From assembly GCF_009017415.1 (NCBI RefSeq), contig NC_092407.1:1860001-1924000 (forward strand): a DNA stretch of 64,000 nt, read 5' to 3'. This stretch comes from Aspergillus flavus. Lineage: Eukaryota; Ascomycota; Eurotiomycetes; Eurotiales; Aspergillaceae. A program made the position numbers and the translations under genes. The notes beneath the pieces are model-generated. The model had not been told where the DNA came from, ran no database searches, and worked only from the letters and a program-made list of their open reading frames with translations. Positions 44,522 through 54,429 of the stretch are shown one piece after another. Numbering within the stretch: the stretch's first letter is position 1; every line of letters starts with the position of its first letter.

Positions 44522-46179
44522 ATTATGGCGCAGTTTCCCCCTCAACCACTTCCCGCTAGCTGTTCCCAGGAGGAATAACCAGGTCAGACGTGGACATGGT
44601 TGGGAGCGTTTTCATGAAAAAGAGTATGACAGTCACGGCTTAGCATCTCGAATAATATGATACCTCTTATGATACCATTACGGACTCTTTGCTACAAACC
44701 CAGCGTAGAAACTCCTTTAAGGAAAGACATATTGATATATAGATCAGAAAGATGGTATTAAGTTTGCGCCCCACGGGGCGAGATAGGGCGAAAAGCCATT
44801 CTGCAATCGATGTCATCCTGCATAAGACTGCATAAAGAACCAGTCAATCATAAGACGAGATCAGACTATACAAAGCGAACCGCTGAGTAAATATAGTAAC
44901 ACTGCCAGAAAACAGTCGCACCTGTCTACCTCGAGCAGGCCAGGTAAAGGACCACTCGTATATACTCCATTCATCCATTCCTACTATATATATACGATAC
45001 TTTTACGATTTCCGCTGCCCGTGGCTTAGAGATGTGGCCGTTGATTGGGCGCGTTCAAGTCTTGCGGTAATATGGACGGGCGACTTCCCATTCTTTGTTC
45101 AACCCCTCTATCGTTCGCCTTCTGTATGACAGAACGATGAGATAGAGCGAAGGGATTCGTCTGGCCACTCGTCGGATCCTAGCGCGTTTGGTTCTCCAGA
45201 TATCCTCCGATCGCCGTGCCACTTCAAGTTTATAAGCACACTTGAGAAGAGAGACAAGGTAGTCTTATTCTCACATCATCATCGGTACGATAAAAACAGA
45301 TTGCATGTCAAGAGACTGCGGTGTTAAAGACCCTGTCAACACATACCCTGTTTGGGGGGCAAAGGGGGAAAACCAGCATCGATTCCGAACAGGCCATGGA
45401 TGGAAATGATAACTAGTGGGTTCGGGATATGGCTGAATGAATGAGTGAGGGAATCTGTGTTGGCTCCAAGACTGCCCATATCGGCCCTCCGTCGCTAATT
45501 GTTTCCAATTGTTCTTCATGCTTCTAGTGTCGCCTGTCAAAAAGATTGACTTTCAACGTTGGAAAGGGATAAATCTAAATCGCCGAGTCAGCTCCACTTT
45601 CGCAGTGTGCCTGGAACCACTTTTCTCTCGGAGACCGCCTTGAAGCCCGCACTTTCTCCGTTCACCTCGTCTCTCCTCACCGTTCGGAAACAACACCTTC
45701 TTTGCATACGGCGGGTTCACTGGAGGACCTCCCTTGCAGCCAATCCAAAAAGCGTCCAGGAGCCGTGTCTGTGATCCGGAGGCTGGATTTTGCTCCTTAT
45801 CGACGGAGCGTCTGGGTTGGTAGCCGCGGGGAAAGAGAATCCACTGGTCCCATCACGTCTCCCGCCCGGCCCCTGATCTGAGCAAACCGATCGCGACGAT
45901 TACGATTTACACCTTCGATCTACCCTTCGCTTGCCTCGGGGCCCAGACGGTCATTTGAACGACAATCCTTTTTTTACAACTTCGTTTGCGGTTTACGAGT
46001 GATATGATACCCTATTCGTTTGACACCTTGTGCTGAAAAGTTCGAATATTGGATGACAAACATTTTACTTACAACGTCGATTCGACCTCCCGGAGATCGT
46101 CAAATCCGAGCGAAATCCTTATAACGCGATAGATCTTGGGATATATTGACCGTACCATTGAAAACCGTCCATTATCAAG
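44522..46179. other. Intergenic region and leader of the Mds3-like gene
   Basis: About 1.66 kb. The last several hundred bases are probably the promoter and 5' leader of the kelch/BTB gene and contain two short upstream ORFs (separate entry). Random short frames elsewhere have no recognisable protein features. Confidence 0.55.
46004..46124 (+). promoter_or_regulatory. Two tandem upstream ORFs of the kelch/BTB gene
   Basis: ATG-initiated frames at 46004-46036 (10 codons plus stop) and 46053-46124 (23 codons plus stop) lie just before the main ATG at 46180, neither overlapping it. They matter only if transcription begins upstream of 46004, which the sequence does not prove. Confidence 0.35.
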
Positions 46180-48813
46180 ATGATGTCCCGGAGTCAGTCG
46201 AGTCTGGGATACCTGGACTCGAATCGGGAGGATCTTGCAGGTTCTGGTGTCTCTCCCGGACCACAACAGCCGTCTTCCGCATCGGGTCCTATAAATTTGT
46301 CAGGTCTAGTATGCAATGTTCGCCGGACAACAGGAAGAGAACCGCATCCGTTGGTAGGTGCGACTACAACTATATTAGGCGATAAGCTTTACGTGTTTGG
46401 CGGTCGTGTTCTCTCGAAGAGCCGCCCGCAACTGACGTCCGACATATATGAGCTGGACCTGATCCGACGTCACTGGACAAAGATCGATGCCACTGGTGAT
46501 ATTCCTCGTCCGCGATATTTTCACAGTGTCTGTGCCCTTGGAGACAACAAGCTGGTGTGTTATGGTGGTATGTCACCCAAGGATACCACACCCAATGGCT
46601 CTACGGGGCAGGAGGCGCAGCCAGAGGTGGTGGTGATGTCTGATATACACATATTCGATGTTCCTTCGCGAACATGGACTCGAGTCCCTGCTACCGACTC
46701 GCCCCAAGGACGATATGCCCATTGTGCGACAATCTTGCCTTCCAGTGCTCACTTCACGTCGGCAACTGCACCTCTTTCGGCTATCCATCATAACCCCGCG
46801 TCGTCGAATCCTCACCAGGGCTCGATCGGTGTGGACATCGATGGTTTTGGTGGCGCAGAAATGGTGGTAGTGGGAGGGCAGGACAGCTCCAATCATTATA
46901 TTGAGCAAGTCAGCGTGTTCAACCTTCGCAGTCTGAAGTGGACCAACACAAGCCCCCTAGGAAGGAGTTGTGGCGCTTATCGTAGTGTGGTTGCCCCATT
47001 GGCCGGTATAAATGTTTCGGACATCGGGTCCGCTTCCATCGATAAGGAAGCACATGAGCCTGTGGAGGAGTCGCAAGTAGAGGGATGCCCTATGCTGATC
47101 TACTCAAACTACAACTTCCTAGATGTTAAACTAGAGCTCCAGCTGCGCTTACCAGATGGTCGTTTGATTGAGAAGCCGATGCAGAACCAAGCATCGCCCC
47201 CTGGCTTAAGGTTCCCCAATGGAGGCGTTATCAACGGACACTTTGTGGTCAGTGGCACGTATCTTACCTCCTCCAAGCAGGAATACGCCCTGTGGGCACT
47301 TGACTTGAAGACGCTCACCTGGGGCCGTATCGATGCTGGTGGGACAGTTTTCGGCCAAGGAAGCTGGAACCGCGGAGTACTGTGGGCGAGAAGGAACACC
47401 TTCGTGATTCTCGGTCATCGGAAGCGTAGCCTAGTTGAGGATTACAACCACCGACGACTCAACTTCTCGCACGTGTGCATGGTCGAGTTGGAAGCATTCG
47501 GACTCTACAATAACCCGTGCAGGACAGCTCCGACATCCGGATACATTTCTCATAGCTCCCCTGCAGTCCCCGCATCTCTTCACCCTAAGTTGGCTAAATT
47601 AACATCTGGTGGAAGACCATTCTCATCCGCCTCTGACGAACTGGGAAGACTAGCTCAATCTCTCCCCGAGATGACGGACATGGAGCTTCAAGCGGTAGGA
47701 GGCGAGCGCATTCCCGTCAACTCTCGAATCTTGACTAGAAGATGGGGACCGTACTTTATTCAACTTCTACGAGAATCTTCTGACAATGGGGTCTCCGACT
47801 CTGCCACATTGCGCCCAGCGCTCCAGATGTATCCAAACCGTAACTCCAGCATCACAATTACTCCGTCAATCGGACCGAATAGCACCTATTCCAGCGCCAC
47901 TACTCTCGTCAGCAATCATTCAAACCCCTCCAAGTCATTGTTAGCGAATCTTGAGATACCCTCTGCGCATAGTTTACCTCCTACATCTAGACCCCGCGTG
48001 CTGTACTTGCCTCATACCTACCTCACCCTACAGGTTCTCGTCTACTACTTCTACACGTCTTCCCTCCCACCAGCGGGTTCCTCTCTCTGTACGCCCCAAA
48101 TCCTCTGTTCCCTTCTCCAACTTGCGCGACCGTACCAAGTGGACGGTCTCCTGGAAGCCACTGTCGAAAGACTACACCAAGTGCTCGACGGACGCAACGC
48201 TGCCGCCGTCTTCAATGCCGCCGCCATGGCTGCAGGTGGCGGCAGAGGTACCGGATTCACCAGCGGACCAGGAGGTACTCTGGAAGCCCTCAACGGCGTC
48301 CACGGCAGCACAGACTCCGTCGCCGGCACAGGAACAGATACCTCACACAGCCACCTTACGTCGGACTCCTCAGACACGGAACACGGCACATCCGGCATCT
48401 CCGTCGCAAGCAGCACCAGCGGCGCCGCCAGTGGCTCCAGAGGCATCCCTCTCCGCATCAACACCAACATCTTCAGTCGTCGCCAGCGCAATACGACCAA
48501 CCTCGAACGCGACCGCGACGACTCCATCAGCAACGCCAGCACCGCCACCTCCGCCTCCACAAACACCAGCTTCGACCACTCCGACACCGACGACGCCACG
48601 CACTCCCACCGCCGCCGCAACACAGACGCCGAACTCCGTCCCAACCGCGAGATCTGGACCGGCGACCTCAGCAGCGTAATCGGCCTGCAAAAGCGCGGCC
48701 TCCGCGGCCTCATGGAAGGTCGCCGACTGCGCGAACGCAGCGCCAAACCGGCGAGCACAAGCGGCCCCGTATCTATTCCTCCAGAGAACCCTCCCTCGGC
48801 AGGCGCCGGTTGA
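46180..48813 (+). CDS. Kelch/BTB protein, Mds3/Pmd1-like
   Basis: A single exon of 877 residues. Residues 55-430 form kelch repeats of a beta-propeller (HPLVGATTTILGDKLYVFGG, DIPRPRYFHSVCALGDNKLV, AEMVVVGGQD, LKTLTWGRID). A BTB-like segment follows at about 500-675 (ERIPVNSRILTRRWGPYFIQ, then LYLPHTYLTLQVLVYYFYTS and ILCSLLQLARPYQVDGLLEA). The C-terminal 190 residues are Ser/Thr/Ala-rich and disordered, with an Arg-rich end. The opening kelch block closely matches the fungal Mds3/Pmd1 (and Ral2-like) family, known in yeast and Candida as regulators of sporulation, morphogenesis and pH/TOR signalling. Local function is inferred from family. The start is the first of two tandem ATGs. Confidence 0.85.
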   Translation: MMSRSQSSLGYLDSNREDLAGSGVSPGPQQPSSASGPINLSGLVCNVRRTTGREPHPLVGATTTILGDKLYVFGGRVLSKSRPQLTSDIYELDLIRRHWTKIDATGDIPRPRYFHSVCALGDNKLVCYGGMSPKDTTPNGSTGQEAQPEVVVMSDIHIFDVPSRTWTRVPATDSPQGRYAHCATILPSSAHFTSATAPLSAIHHNPASSNPHQGSIGVDIDGFGGAEMVVVGGQDSSNHYIEQVSVFNLRSLKWTNTSPLGRSCGAYRSVVAPLAGINVSDIGSASIDKEAHEPVEESQVEGCPMLIYSNYNFLDVKLELQLRLPDGRLIEKPMQNQASPPGLRFPNGGVINGHFVVSGTYLTSSKQEYALWALDLKTLTWGRIDAGGTVFGQGSWNRGVLWARRNTFVILGHRKRSLVEDYNHRRLNFSHVCMVELEAFGLYNNPCRTAPTSGYISHSSPAVPASLHPKLAKLTSGGRPFSSASDELGRLAQSLPEMTDMELQAVGGERIPVNSRILTRRWGPYFIQLLRESSDNGVSDSATLRPALQMYPNRNSSITITPSIGPNSTYSSATTLVSNHSNPSKSLLANLEIPSAHSLPPTSRPRVLYLPHTYLTLQVLVYYFYTSSLPPAGSSLCTPQILCSLLQLARPYQVDGLLEATVERLHQVLDGRNAAAVFNAAAMAAGGGRGTGFTSGPGGTLEALNGVHGSTDSVAGTGTDTSHSHLTSDSSDTEHGTSGISVASSTSGAASGSRGIPLRINTNIFSRRQRNTTNLERDRDDSISNASTATSASTNTSFDHSDTDDATHSHRRRNTDAELRPNREIWTGDLSSVIGLQKRGLRGLMEGRRLRERSAKPASTSGPVSIPPENPPSAGAG

Positions 48814-49492
48814 TAAGCACCGATACTAAGATCCTTATGCGATGCATCTATTTTATCTTTTTCTTGTTGCCTTCTACCGGTTTTCCTCTACGTCTTGTAT
48901 CCCCTCCCATAGCGATGTTTCGGCTTCTGGCTTCATTTACCCCTTAGCTTGCCTGTCATGATCTCGATGAAAAATTAGAGGTTCTTGATCGAAATGTATA
49001 GAATTTTCGTTATTTGTCTTTTCAGTACATGAATGCTGTGATGTTTAAATCTGCATCAACACGGGTTTGTTTATAGTACACCCACCCTTGGGATTATCGA
49101 ATAAGTTCAATACCAGTCCTTCAGGTCATGGGACAGCGTTTATTCATCAGTAACTATACAATAAGTAGATGCAACTTATGAATTGAAGTTGATTTGTCTA
49201 AGAAAAGACTTGCCAGATCTTGTTAGCTGATTTGTTCATCAAATCTTACCCCGTATGGGTGTGTAGAGCTGATAATAATTGGTAGTATGATCAGCTATAG
49301 TGAAAGCCCTAGGATGCTGCACGGAGCTGTTATCTGCTCCCAGAATCTTCTCATGTACTTTCAGACTTGACTGGGTTGCTCTGTGCTTTTTTTTTTTTTT
49401 TTTTTTGGACTATTTGAAAACGATGCGACGTATACAGAAAAACTAAAGCATTACCTCCCCAACCCTTCGCTCATCGTAGAGCAGTACTTATG
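48814..49492. other. Convergent intergenic region
   Basis: 3' flanks of the kelch/BTB gene and the F-box gene. It contains a run of 20 T at 49387-49406. No coding sequence is supported. Confidence 0.6.
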
Positions 49493-51004
49493 CTATTGCC
49501 GGCGTCGTAACATGTTTCCGGGGCTGGAGAGTACCCACGCCTCCCAGAGCAACCTCTGCTCGCGCCTCACACTCAATCCATTATCACCTAGGTCATCCGC
49601 AGTGAGTGCTCTCAACCGCTCCAGAGTTGTCTCCGAAAACGAACGCCGGGTGCTTCCGCAGGGAGAGAAAAACGGGTAATCAGCATTGAAACTTGCATGA
49701 TAAGGGGGTAGGGCGAGTGTAGGTTCTGGGACGACGGAGAGGACCGATGTGCTGGAAGTACTGGCATAACCATTGGTATCTGGTGAGTCCGAATCCAAAT
49801 GGTCTGCGTAGTCGATGTCTCGTAAATCTATACGTTCTACTTGGTCCATTTCGTCGTGCAGGACGGACAGGATATCCCGCCATCGGCCTCCATTGCGAAG
49901 GTAGACGCCAACCAATGCGATATCACGGAGTTGTCTCCTATGTCGGCGGATCAGGGAGACAACCTCTTCCGAATCAAGGCGCCAACCTTGAATGCTGAGA
50001 GCCCGCAGTCTTTTCCACTGTAGGCGGTGGAAAATGAGTTCTAGCGAGAGATCGAGAGGCATATTGGCCCGAAAGCCTAACTTTATTGAGGTTAAATTCT
50101 TTGCGGATAGAAAGAAGTCATGAAAGACGCTAGAAACAGATTTGATGCTGCTCGTCATGTCTTTGGGGGAATGAAAGGTGACATCTATGCTCGTTAGTCG
50201 AGCACCCAAGGTGGATAGCGTTAGGGGAGGTGTCTGCGATAGCTTCACTGCGGACTCTGGGCTAATCTGAGGCCCCACAAAGCGAATAGCGCTGCAGTTT
50301 GACTCTAGTAGAGAAATCGCTAGGCTTGTGATAGCCCGCGTGCAAGCTGACTCCCAGTCTAAATAAACGGTCTCTGCTGAAGATTGCTCACGTATATAAT
50401 CTAGTAACTGCTCGTCCGCTCCATCCTGCAAGCGAAGCAGTTTAATTTGTTGGAGAGACGAGAATGCAGATATAGCGCGGCGCAAGAGTAGCATATCATG
50501 AGCCCCAGCGATGATGTATTCCTGGTCTTCACGCCGGCTCTTCTGTACTTGTGAAACTGCGAGGTTTTGCGATTCAACTACTTTCAAGACACGGGACCAG
50601 TCTAGAAACCTGTCAGCTTGACTTCCGTGCAAGTTTAACGAATTAGCAGAGACGGTACCGCTTCCTTGATAAAAGGGCCGCACCATGTACGTGAATGATC
50701 TGACATGGCAGGCCAGCTGCATGTCCAGAAGGTCCTCTAACCTCCGAAACCCATCTCGTGAAAAGCGAAGGACAAAACGAGGGAATTTCCATGGAGTAGC
50801 GATTCGCTTGAACCTTGCACACACCAGCCTGAATCGGTCTAAGTCGGAGGTTTCCCCATGCGCGGAGCTGCCATTGGGCACGTAGGAGCCGTGGCTGTTC
50901 GTGGGGGAGGTATCGTTAGAGGAAGGCTCTGATCCCAAGAGAAACGAGAGGATGTGACTGATCAGTTCGTCCGCAAGGTCGTCAATGCGCCGTGGTCTGT
51001 CCAT
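49493..51004 (-). CDS. F-box protein
   Basis: A single exon of 503 residues. The N-terminus carries a short F-box (IDDLADELISHILSFLL, about residues 6-22, and a following RFRLVCARFKRIATPWKFPR at about 55-75), which binds Skp1 in SCF ubiquitin ligases. The remaining 400 residues are leucine-rich and irregular, with weak LRR-like units (LTSIKLGFRANMPLDLSLEL, RLRALSIQGWRLDSEEVV, LRDIALVGVYLRNGGRW), the usual substrate-recognition half of fungal F-box proteins. A disordered Ser-rich insert lies at about residues 25-50. The substrate is unknown. The ATG at 51004 fits the position of the F-box right at the N-terminus. Confidence 0.83.
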   Translation of the reverse strand: MDRPRRIDDLADELISHILSFLLGSEPSSNDTSPTNSHGSYVPNGSSAHGETSDLDRFRLVCARFKRIATPWKFPRFVLRFSRDGFRRLEDLLDMQLACHVRSFTYMVRPFYQGSGTVSANSLNLHGSQADRFLDWSRVLKVVESQNLAVSQVQKSRREDQEYIIAGAHDMLLLRRAISAFSSLQQIKLLRLQDGADEQLLDYIREQSSAETVYLDWESACTRAITSLAISLLESNCSAIRFVGPQISPESAVKLSQTPPLTLSTLGARLTSIDVTFHSPKDMTSSIKSVSSVFHDFFLSAKNLTSIKLGFRANMPLDLSLELIFHRLQWKRLRALSIQGWRLDSEEVVSLIRRHRRQLRDIALVGVYLRNGGRWRDILSVLHDEMDQVERIDLRDIDYADHLDSDSPDTNGYASTSSTSVLSVVPEPTLALPPYHASFNADYPFFSPCGSTRRSFSETTLERLRALTADDLGDNGLSVRREQRLLWEAWVLSSPGNMLRRRQ

Positions 51005-52540
51005 GGCTTTTTCTTAGCAGGGCAGCCGCGTCTCCGGCTGCTTTGGCTACCCGCAACAACATGGAAGTCGGGCCTGGTCAAAGAGAATCGAGGAGGAAGG
51101 TGCACCTCATGGAAGGGTGCATGAACGTAAGTCGATTGTAGGCGAACACTCTGCGTAATAAAATAAAGGAACGGGAAGTTGAATAAGCAAAAAAAAGGAG
51201 TGTAAGGTAGCAAGGGCCTTGAAGGGTAAAAATAAAAATTTACGTAGACAGGAAAGGACGAAGAAAAGAAAAGAAAAGAAAAAAGAAAGACAAACGTAAA
51301 GTGATACATCCCCTCTCCAGTCCCTAGACAGGCACTCTCTATCAACTGCAGAGTAGGCGGGCCACCGAGACAGCGCTTGGAGCACGGAGGCATGTCTGAC
51401 AAGATTTAGAGTGTCCCACATGGACCATGACCTAACCCGGTCGACTGGGATCATCGTCAATATTGAACCCAGGGCATTTCCCCCGGGCCAACACCGATAC
51501 GATATTGGACAAGAACTGACACACACCAGGGTCACATGATCGAAAGGGTATGCGGTTACCCAGCGTGAACCTGCAGGAAAGGTTGCAAAGGAAGAGAAGG
51601 ATTGGTGATTAGAGTGATCGTGGGCTAGGCCCAGGATGATGGAGGGGGGAAGAGATGATGCGACATGAGAGTCAGATACCTGCAGACGAACCCCGCCTGG
51701 GAAGCGAATCGTATCGTGGCGCGGTGTAGCTGCAAGCCTAGATGACTGGCGCGAAGACCATGGCCACACTACCAACGGAGTATGCAGTATAAATAGAACG
51801 TCATGGAGCAAGTTGGCAGCCAGCAGGCAGAAAATCGACCGAAGTCACAACAATGGACTGCATGACATGGCCTCAGAGGCCACAATTACCGCGTGGGTGG
51901 GCGAATCTGCTGTGAGAGGGAAAGGATCAACATCCACTTAACATGCATCGTCGTCCAGTAGTCGCCGGCCCGGCTGCGCAACCCCAAACATTGGGGGAAG
52001 ATAAGATCTCCTGGGGAGCTTTTCTTTTCCAATGGCGTCCAAAACGACCAGCAGAACAAGTCATCGTCCCATAAAAATAATTAAACCAGGAATTCAAGAC
52101 GAGAGGTGGGAAAATAAAAATTGGGGGAAAAAAAGAGGAGTGGGGAAAGTGAAGAATCCAAACAAGTCCTCCTCGGAGTTATTAGCACCACACTCTATAC
52201 ATAATATGGGTGGTTTAAATAAAAAAAAAAATATAAAAAAAAAAGGCGCTCGAAATGGGTTTACAGGAATCTGGATAGCCTCATTGGCGCCCTCGTCATT
52301 TGTCCGTCCCACGGGAAATGCGACAAGAGAATCAATCCCCCCAGGGAAGGACAATTCGTTGGTTGACGTGGACTGGGGAACTCATGAAGTATGTATGTAT
52401 GTACAAATAATGTTGCTGGGGACCCAATCCGCAAGTGTGCTTGCTTTAGCAGTGTGACCATGAAAAATGTCCGTGACGAATAAATGATGGCTGCATAGGT
52501 CAAGCTATGAAAAAGCAATTTCCCGTCTCCAGCCAATCGT
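51005..52540. other. F-box promoter and 3' flank of the PPAT gene
   Basis: About 1.5 kb. A 234-codon minus-strand frame (51107-51811) and a 146-codon frame (50962-51402) are open here, but both run through A/T-rich simple sequence and lack family features; I treat them as leader or promoter sequence. A-rich tracts are at 51240-51300 and 52200-52250. Confidence 0.5.
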
Positions 52541-53767
52541 TCAACTTGATTCGTTCTTGGCTTGTTCCATCCGCTGCCGTCTGATATCCGTGCTGCTGAT
52601 TTTGGACGCAAAGTCTTCGAAATCACTTGACGGCACGTCTTTGGAATGGAGCACGTCAATCTCAAACACATCGAGCCTCTTCCAACCCTTCTCTGCACGT
52701 TTTTCGTTGACCGCGGCACCTCCCGAGCGAGTCTCTTGGGAGACCACGATAGCGCTAATGTCCTCCTCCGTGATGGTAGGCCCAAAAGGATCGGAAATCT
52801 GCACAAGTTTCAGTGTCAATCCGGACCGTACTTTCATCACAATATATTTTCCATTAGGTCCTGGCTGCGTGACCCGCTCGGTACGTGTGGCGTTCTTGTC
52901 GGGAGGGTAAAAGTCCATGATGGCCGTCAGAAAGGATGCAACACCTTCACACCGCTCATCCCAGCTTTCCAGGCACTCGGCATACTTCTTGTTGACTAGC
53001 AGTTCATCACCAGTCACGCCAATTGTCAGAAGCGCCTCTTTCCCCGGATTGGTGTCCCGAACGGGATCTAAGACCAATGCCATGGCAGTGAGCAGCAACT
53101 TGTGTCCAATATGGAAGTGATCGAAGGTGCCGCCTACAATAACCGAATGATTTGTCTGGCTTCCTCGCGAGTCGTCCGGCGCCACAATTGATTCCAAATA
53201 TGTCCAGTTGGAGGCGCCGAAAATGGAATGCAGAGCCCCGGCATTCGGGTCCTTAAACTGGGAATAGATACTACTGAAGGCCGTTGCTAGATTCTGACCT
53301 ACTTGGTTATCCGGGTAATAGATTCGGTCCCACGGACGAGCTGATGTCGCAAGGGTTTGCAAGTCTAGGACGGGTCCTATCTGCGAAGCCTGGGAGGAGT
53401 CCTTCCCGGAAGGATGTACGGTATCCAAATCAAGCAGAATGACTCGCGTGTTGATACCACCCGGAGCATCCAGCTCAATATTGTTCTCAACGGAGACTAT
53501 CCCAATGAGCCTATAGAGATTTGCTAGCAAGCATTGGAGACTTTTGAACAACTTAGCCCGAGGCTGACAGGTATGTGATTGAAGTCCCGGAAGAAAGAGA
53601 GCAATATCCAAAATGGCAGCGTGGTTGGTACCATTGAGTTCAGCAAGCTTGGTGAAAACTGTAGATAGGAGCGATTCATACACATTTCTGCATTGCTCGA
53701 ACGACGCCGCTGGTGGGGGTGGAAGCAGTAGCAGTGCCGAGGCCGAGCTGATGCGATCTAAAGCCAT
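52541..53767 (-). CDS. Pantetheine-phosphate adenylyltransferase (Cab4-like)
   Basis: A single exon of 408 residues from the ATG at 53767. The nucleotidyltransferase signature GGTFDHFHIGHKLLL is at about residues 212-226, and the second adenylyltransferase motif ISSTDIRRQRM is near the C-terminus (about 390). Between them are GVTGDELLVNKKYAECLESW, VQISDPFGPTITEEDISAIV and VVSQETRSGGAAVNEKR, as in eukaryotic PPAT. The enzyme transfers AMP from ATP to 4'-phosphopantetheine, the fourth step of CoA synthesis. Unlike the animal bifunctional enzyme there is no dephospho-CoA kinase domain, matching yeast Cab4. The N-terminal 200 residues are a divergent fungal extension. The frame is open upstream to a GTG (53974), but 53767 is the first ATG. 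A Gcn4/CpcA-type site lies 265 bp upstream. Confidence 0.92.
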   Translation of the reverse strand: MALDRISSASALLLLPPPPAASFEQCRNVYESLLSTVFTKLAELNGTNHAAILDIALFLPGLQSHTCQPRAKLFKSLQCLLANLYRLIGIVSVENNIELDAPGGINTRVILLDLDTVHPSGKDSSQASQIGPVLDLQTLATSARPWDRIYYPDNQVGQNLATAFSSIYSQFKDPNAGALHSIFGASNWTYLESIVAPDDSRGSQTNHSVIVGGTFDHFHIGHKLLLTAMALVLDPVRDTNPGKEALLTIGVTGDELLVNKKYAECLESWDERCEGVASFLTAIMDFYPPDKNATRTERVTQPGPNGKYIVMKVRSGLTLKLVQISDPFGPTITEEDISAIVVSQETRSGGAAVNEKRAEKGWKRLDVFEIDVLHSKDVPSSDFEDFASKISSTDIRRQRMEQAKNESS

Positions 53768-54429
53768 ACTGAATGCGGGGAGCTGTGTTTTGTATGACGG
53801 AGAAACACTTGCGATGGATACGGCTGTTGATGTGGAAAATAAAAGTAGAAGTGTGAAGATTGGAATCGAGTACCAGGAATGAGAATCTCCCGTTCCAGAA
53901 GATTTGGAGTGTACTTGTTTTTCTTTTCCTGAGAGTCTGGGGAAGACTTTAGTCGTAGTAAGATCAATTGGCACTAAAAGATAAAATCAATGAATGTAAA
54001 TGTATTGGGAAATCCCACCCCCGCGGGCGGCTGACTCAGCGGTACTGAGACATCCCAAGTCAATCAATCAATCGACCTGGACCTGGATGAACGTTATCCC
54101 TTCTTATGCCCGTCTCCCGCTTCTTCCTTTCCTCTTGCCCTCTTCCAAAGCTCTAGGATGTTCTGCTGAGCTACTCCCAAGGCCATCTGTACCGAGTGAT
54201 TTAGACAAGACCACGTATGCCCTTGGTGTAGCCAGAGCTCCTAGCTTACGCATCCCTCTCTCTCCCCGCCTCCAAGTGCAGTCGGATACAACCCAACATT
54301 TTCAACGGCAACCCCGGACGGTGGAAAACGATCGGAGCAATTGTGTACGCAACTTGACAGGTAAAAGTCTGGTAATCTATCCCTAGAAGGAGAAAATCCA
54401 TCGTTGTTCCAAATCGTGGCCTCGGTACC
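53768..54429. other. Divergent promoter between PPAT and WD40 genes
   Basis: A 0.66-kb shared control region. It includes the TGACTCA site at 54032 and a C/T-rich stretch at 54100-54150. Several ATGs lie in the last 350 bp before the WD40 start, none leading to a recognisable protein. Confidence 0.6.
54032..54038. promoter_or_regulatory. Gcn4/CpcA-type site TGACTCA
   Basis: A perfect TGACTCA in the symmetrical context GCTGACTCAGC, the site of yeast Gcn4 and Aspergillus CpcA (cross-pathway amino acid control). It lies 265 bp upstream of the PPAT start and 392 bp upstream of the WD40 gene start. Function is inferred. Confidence 0.45.

Noticed and set aside
51107..51811. 234-codon minus-strand frame upstream of the F-box gene
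   Set aside because: It has low-complexity, hydrophobic A/T-driven composition at its end and no recognisable motif; more likely promoter and leader DNA.
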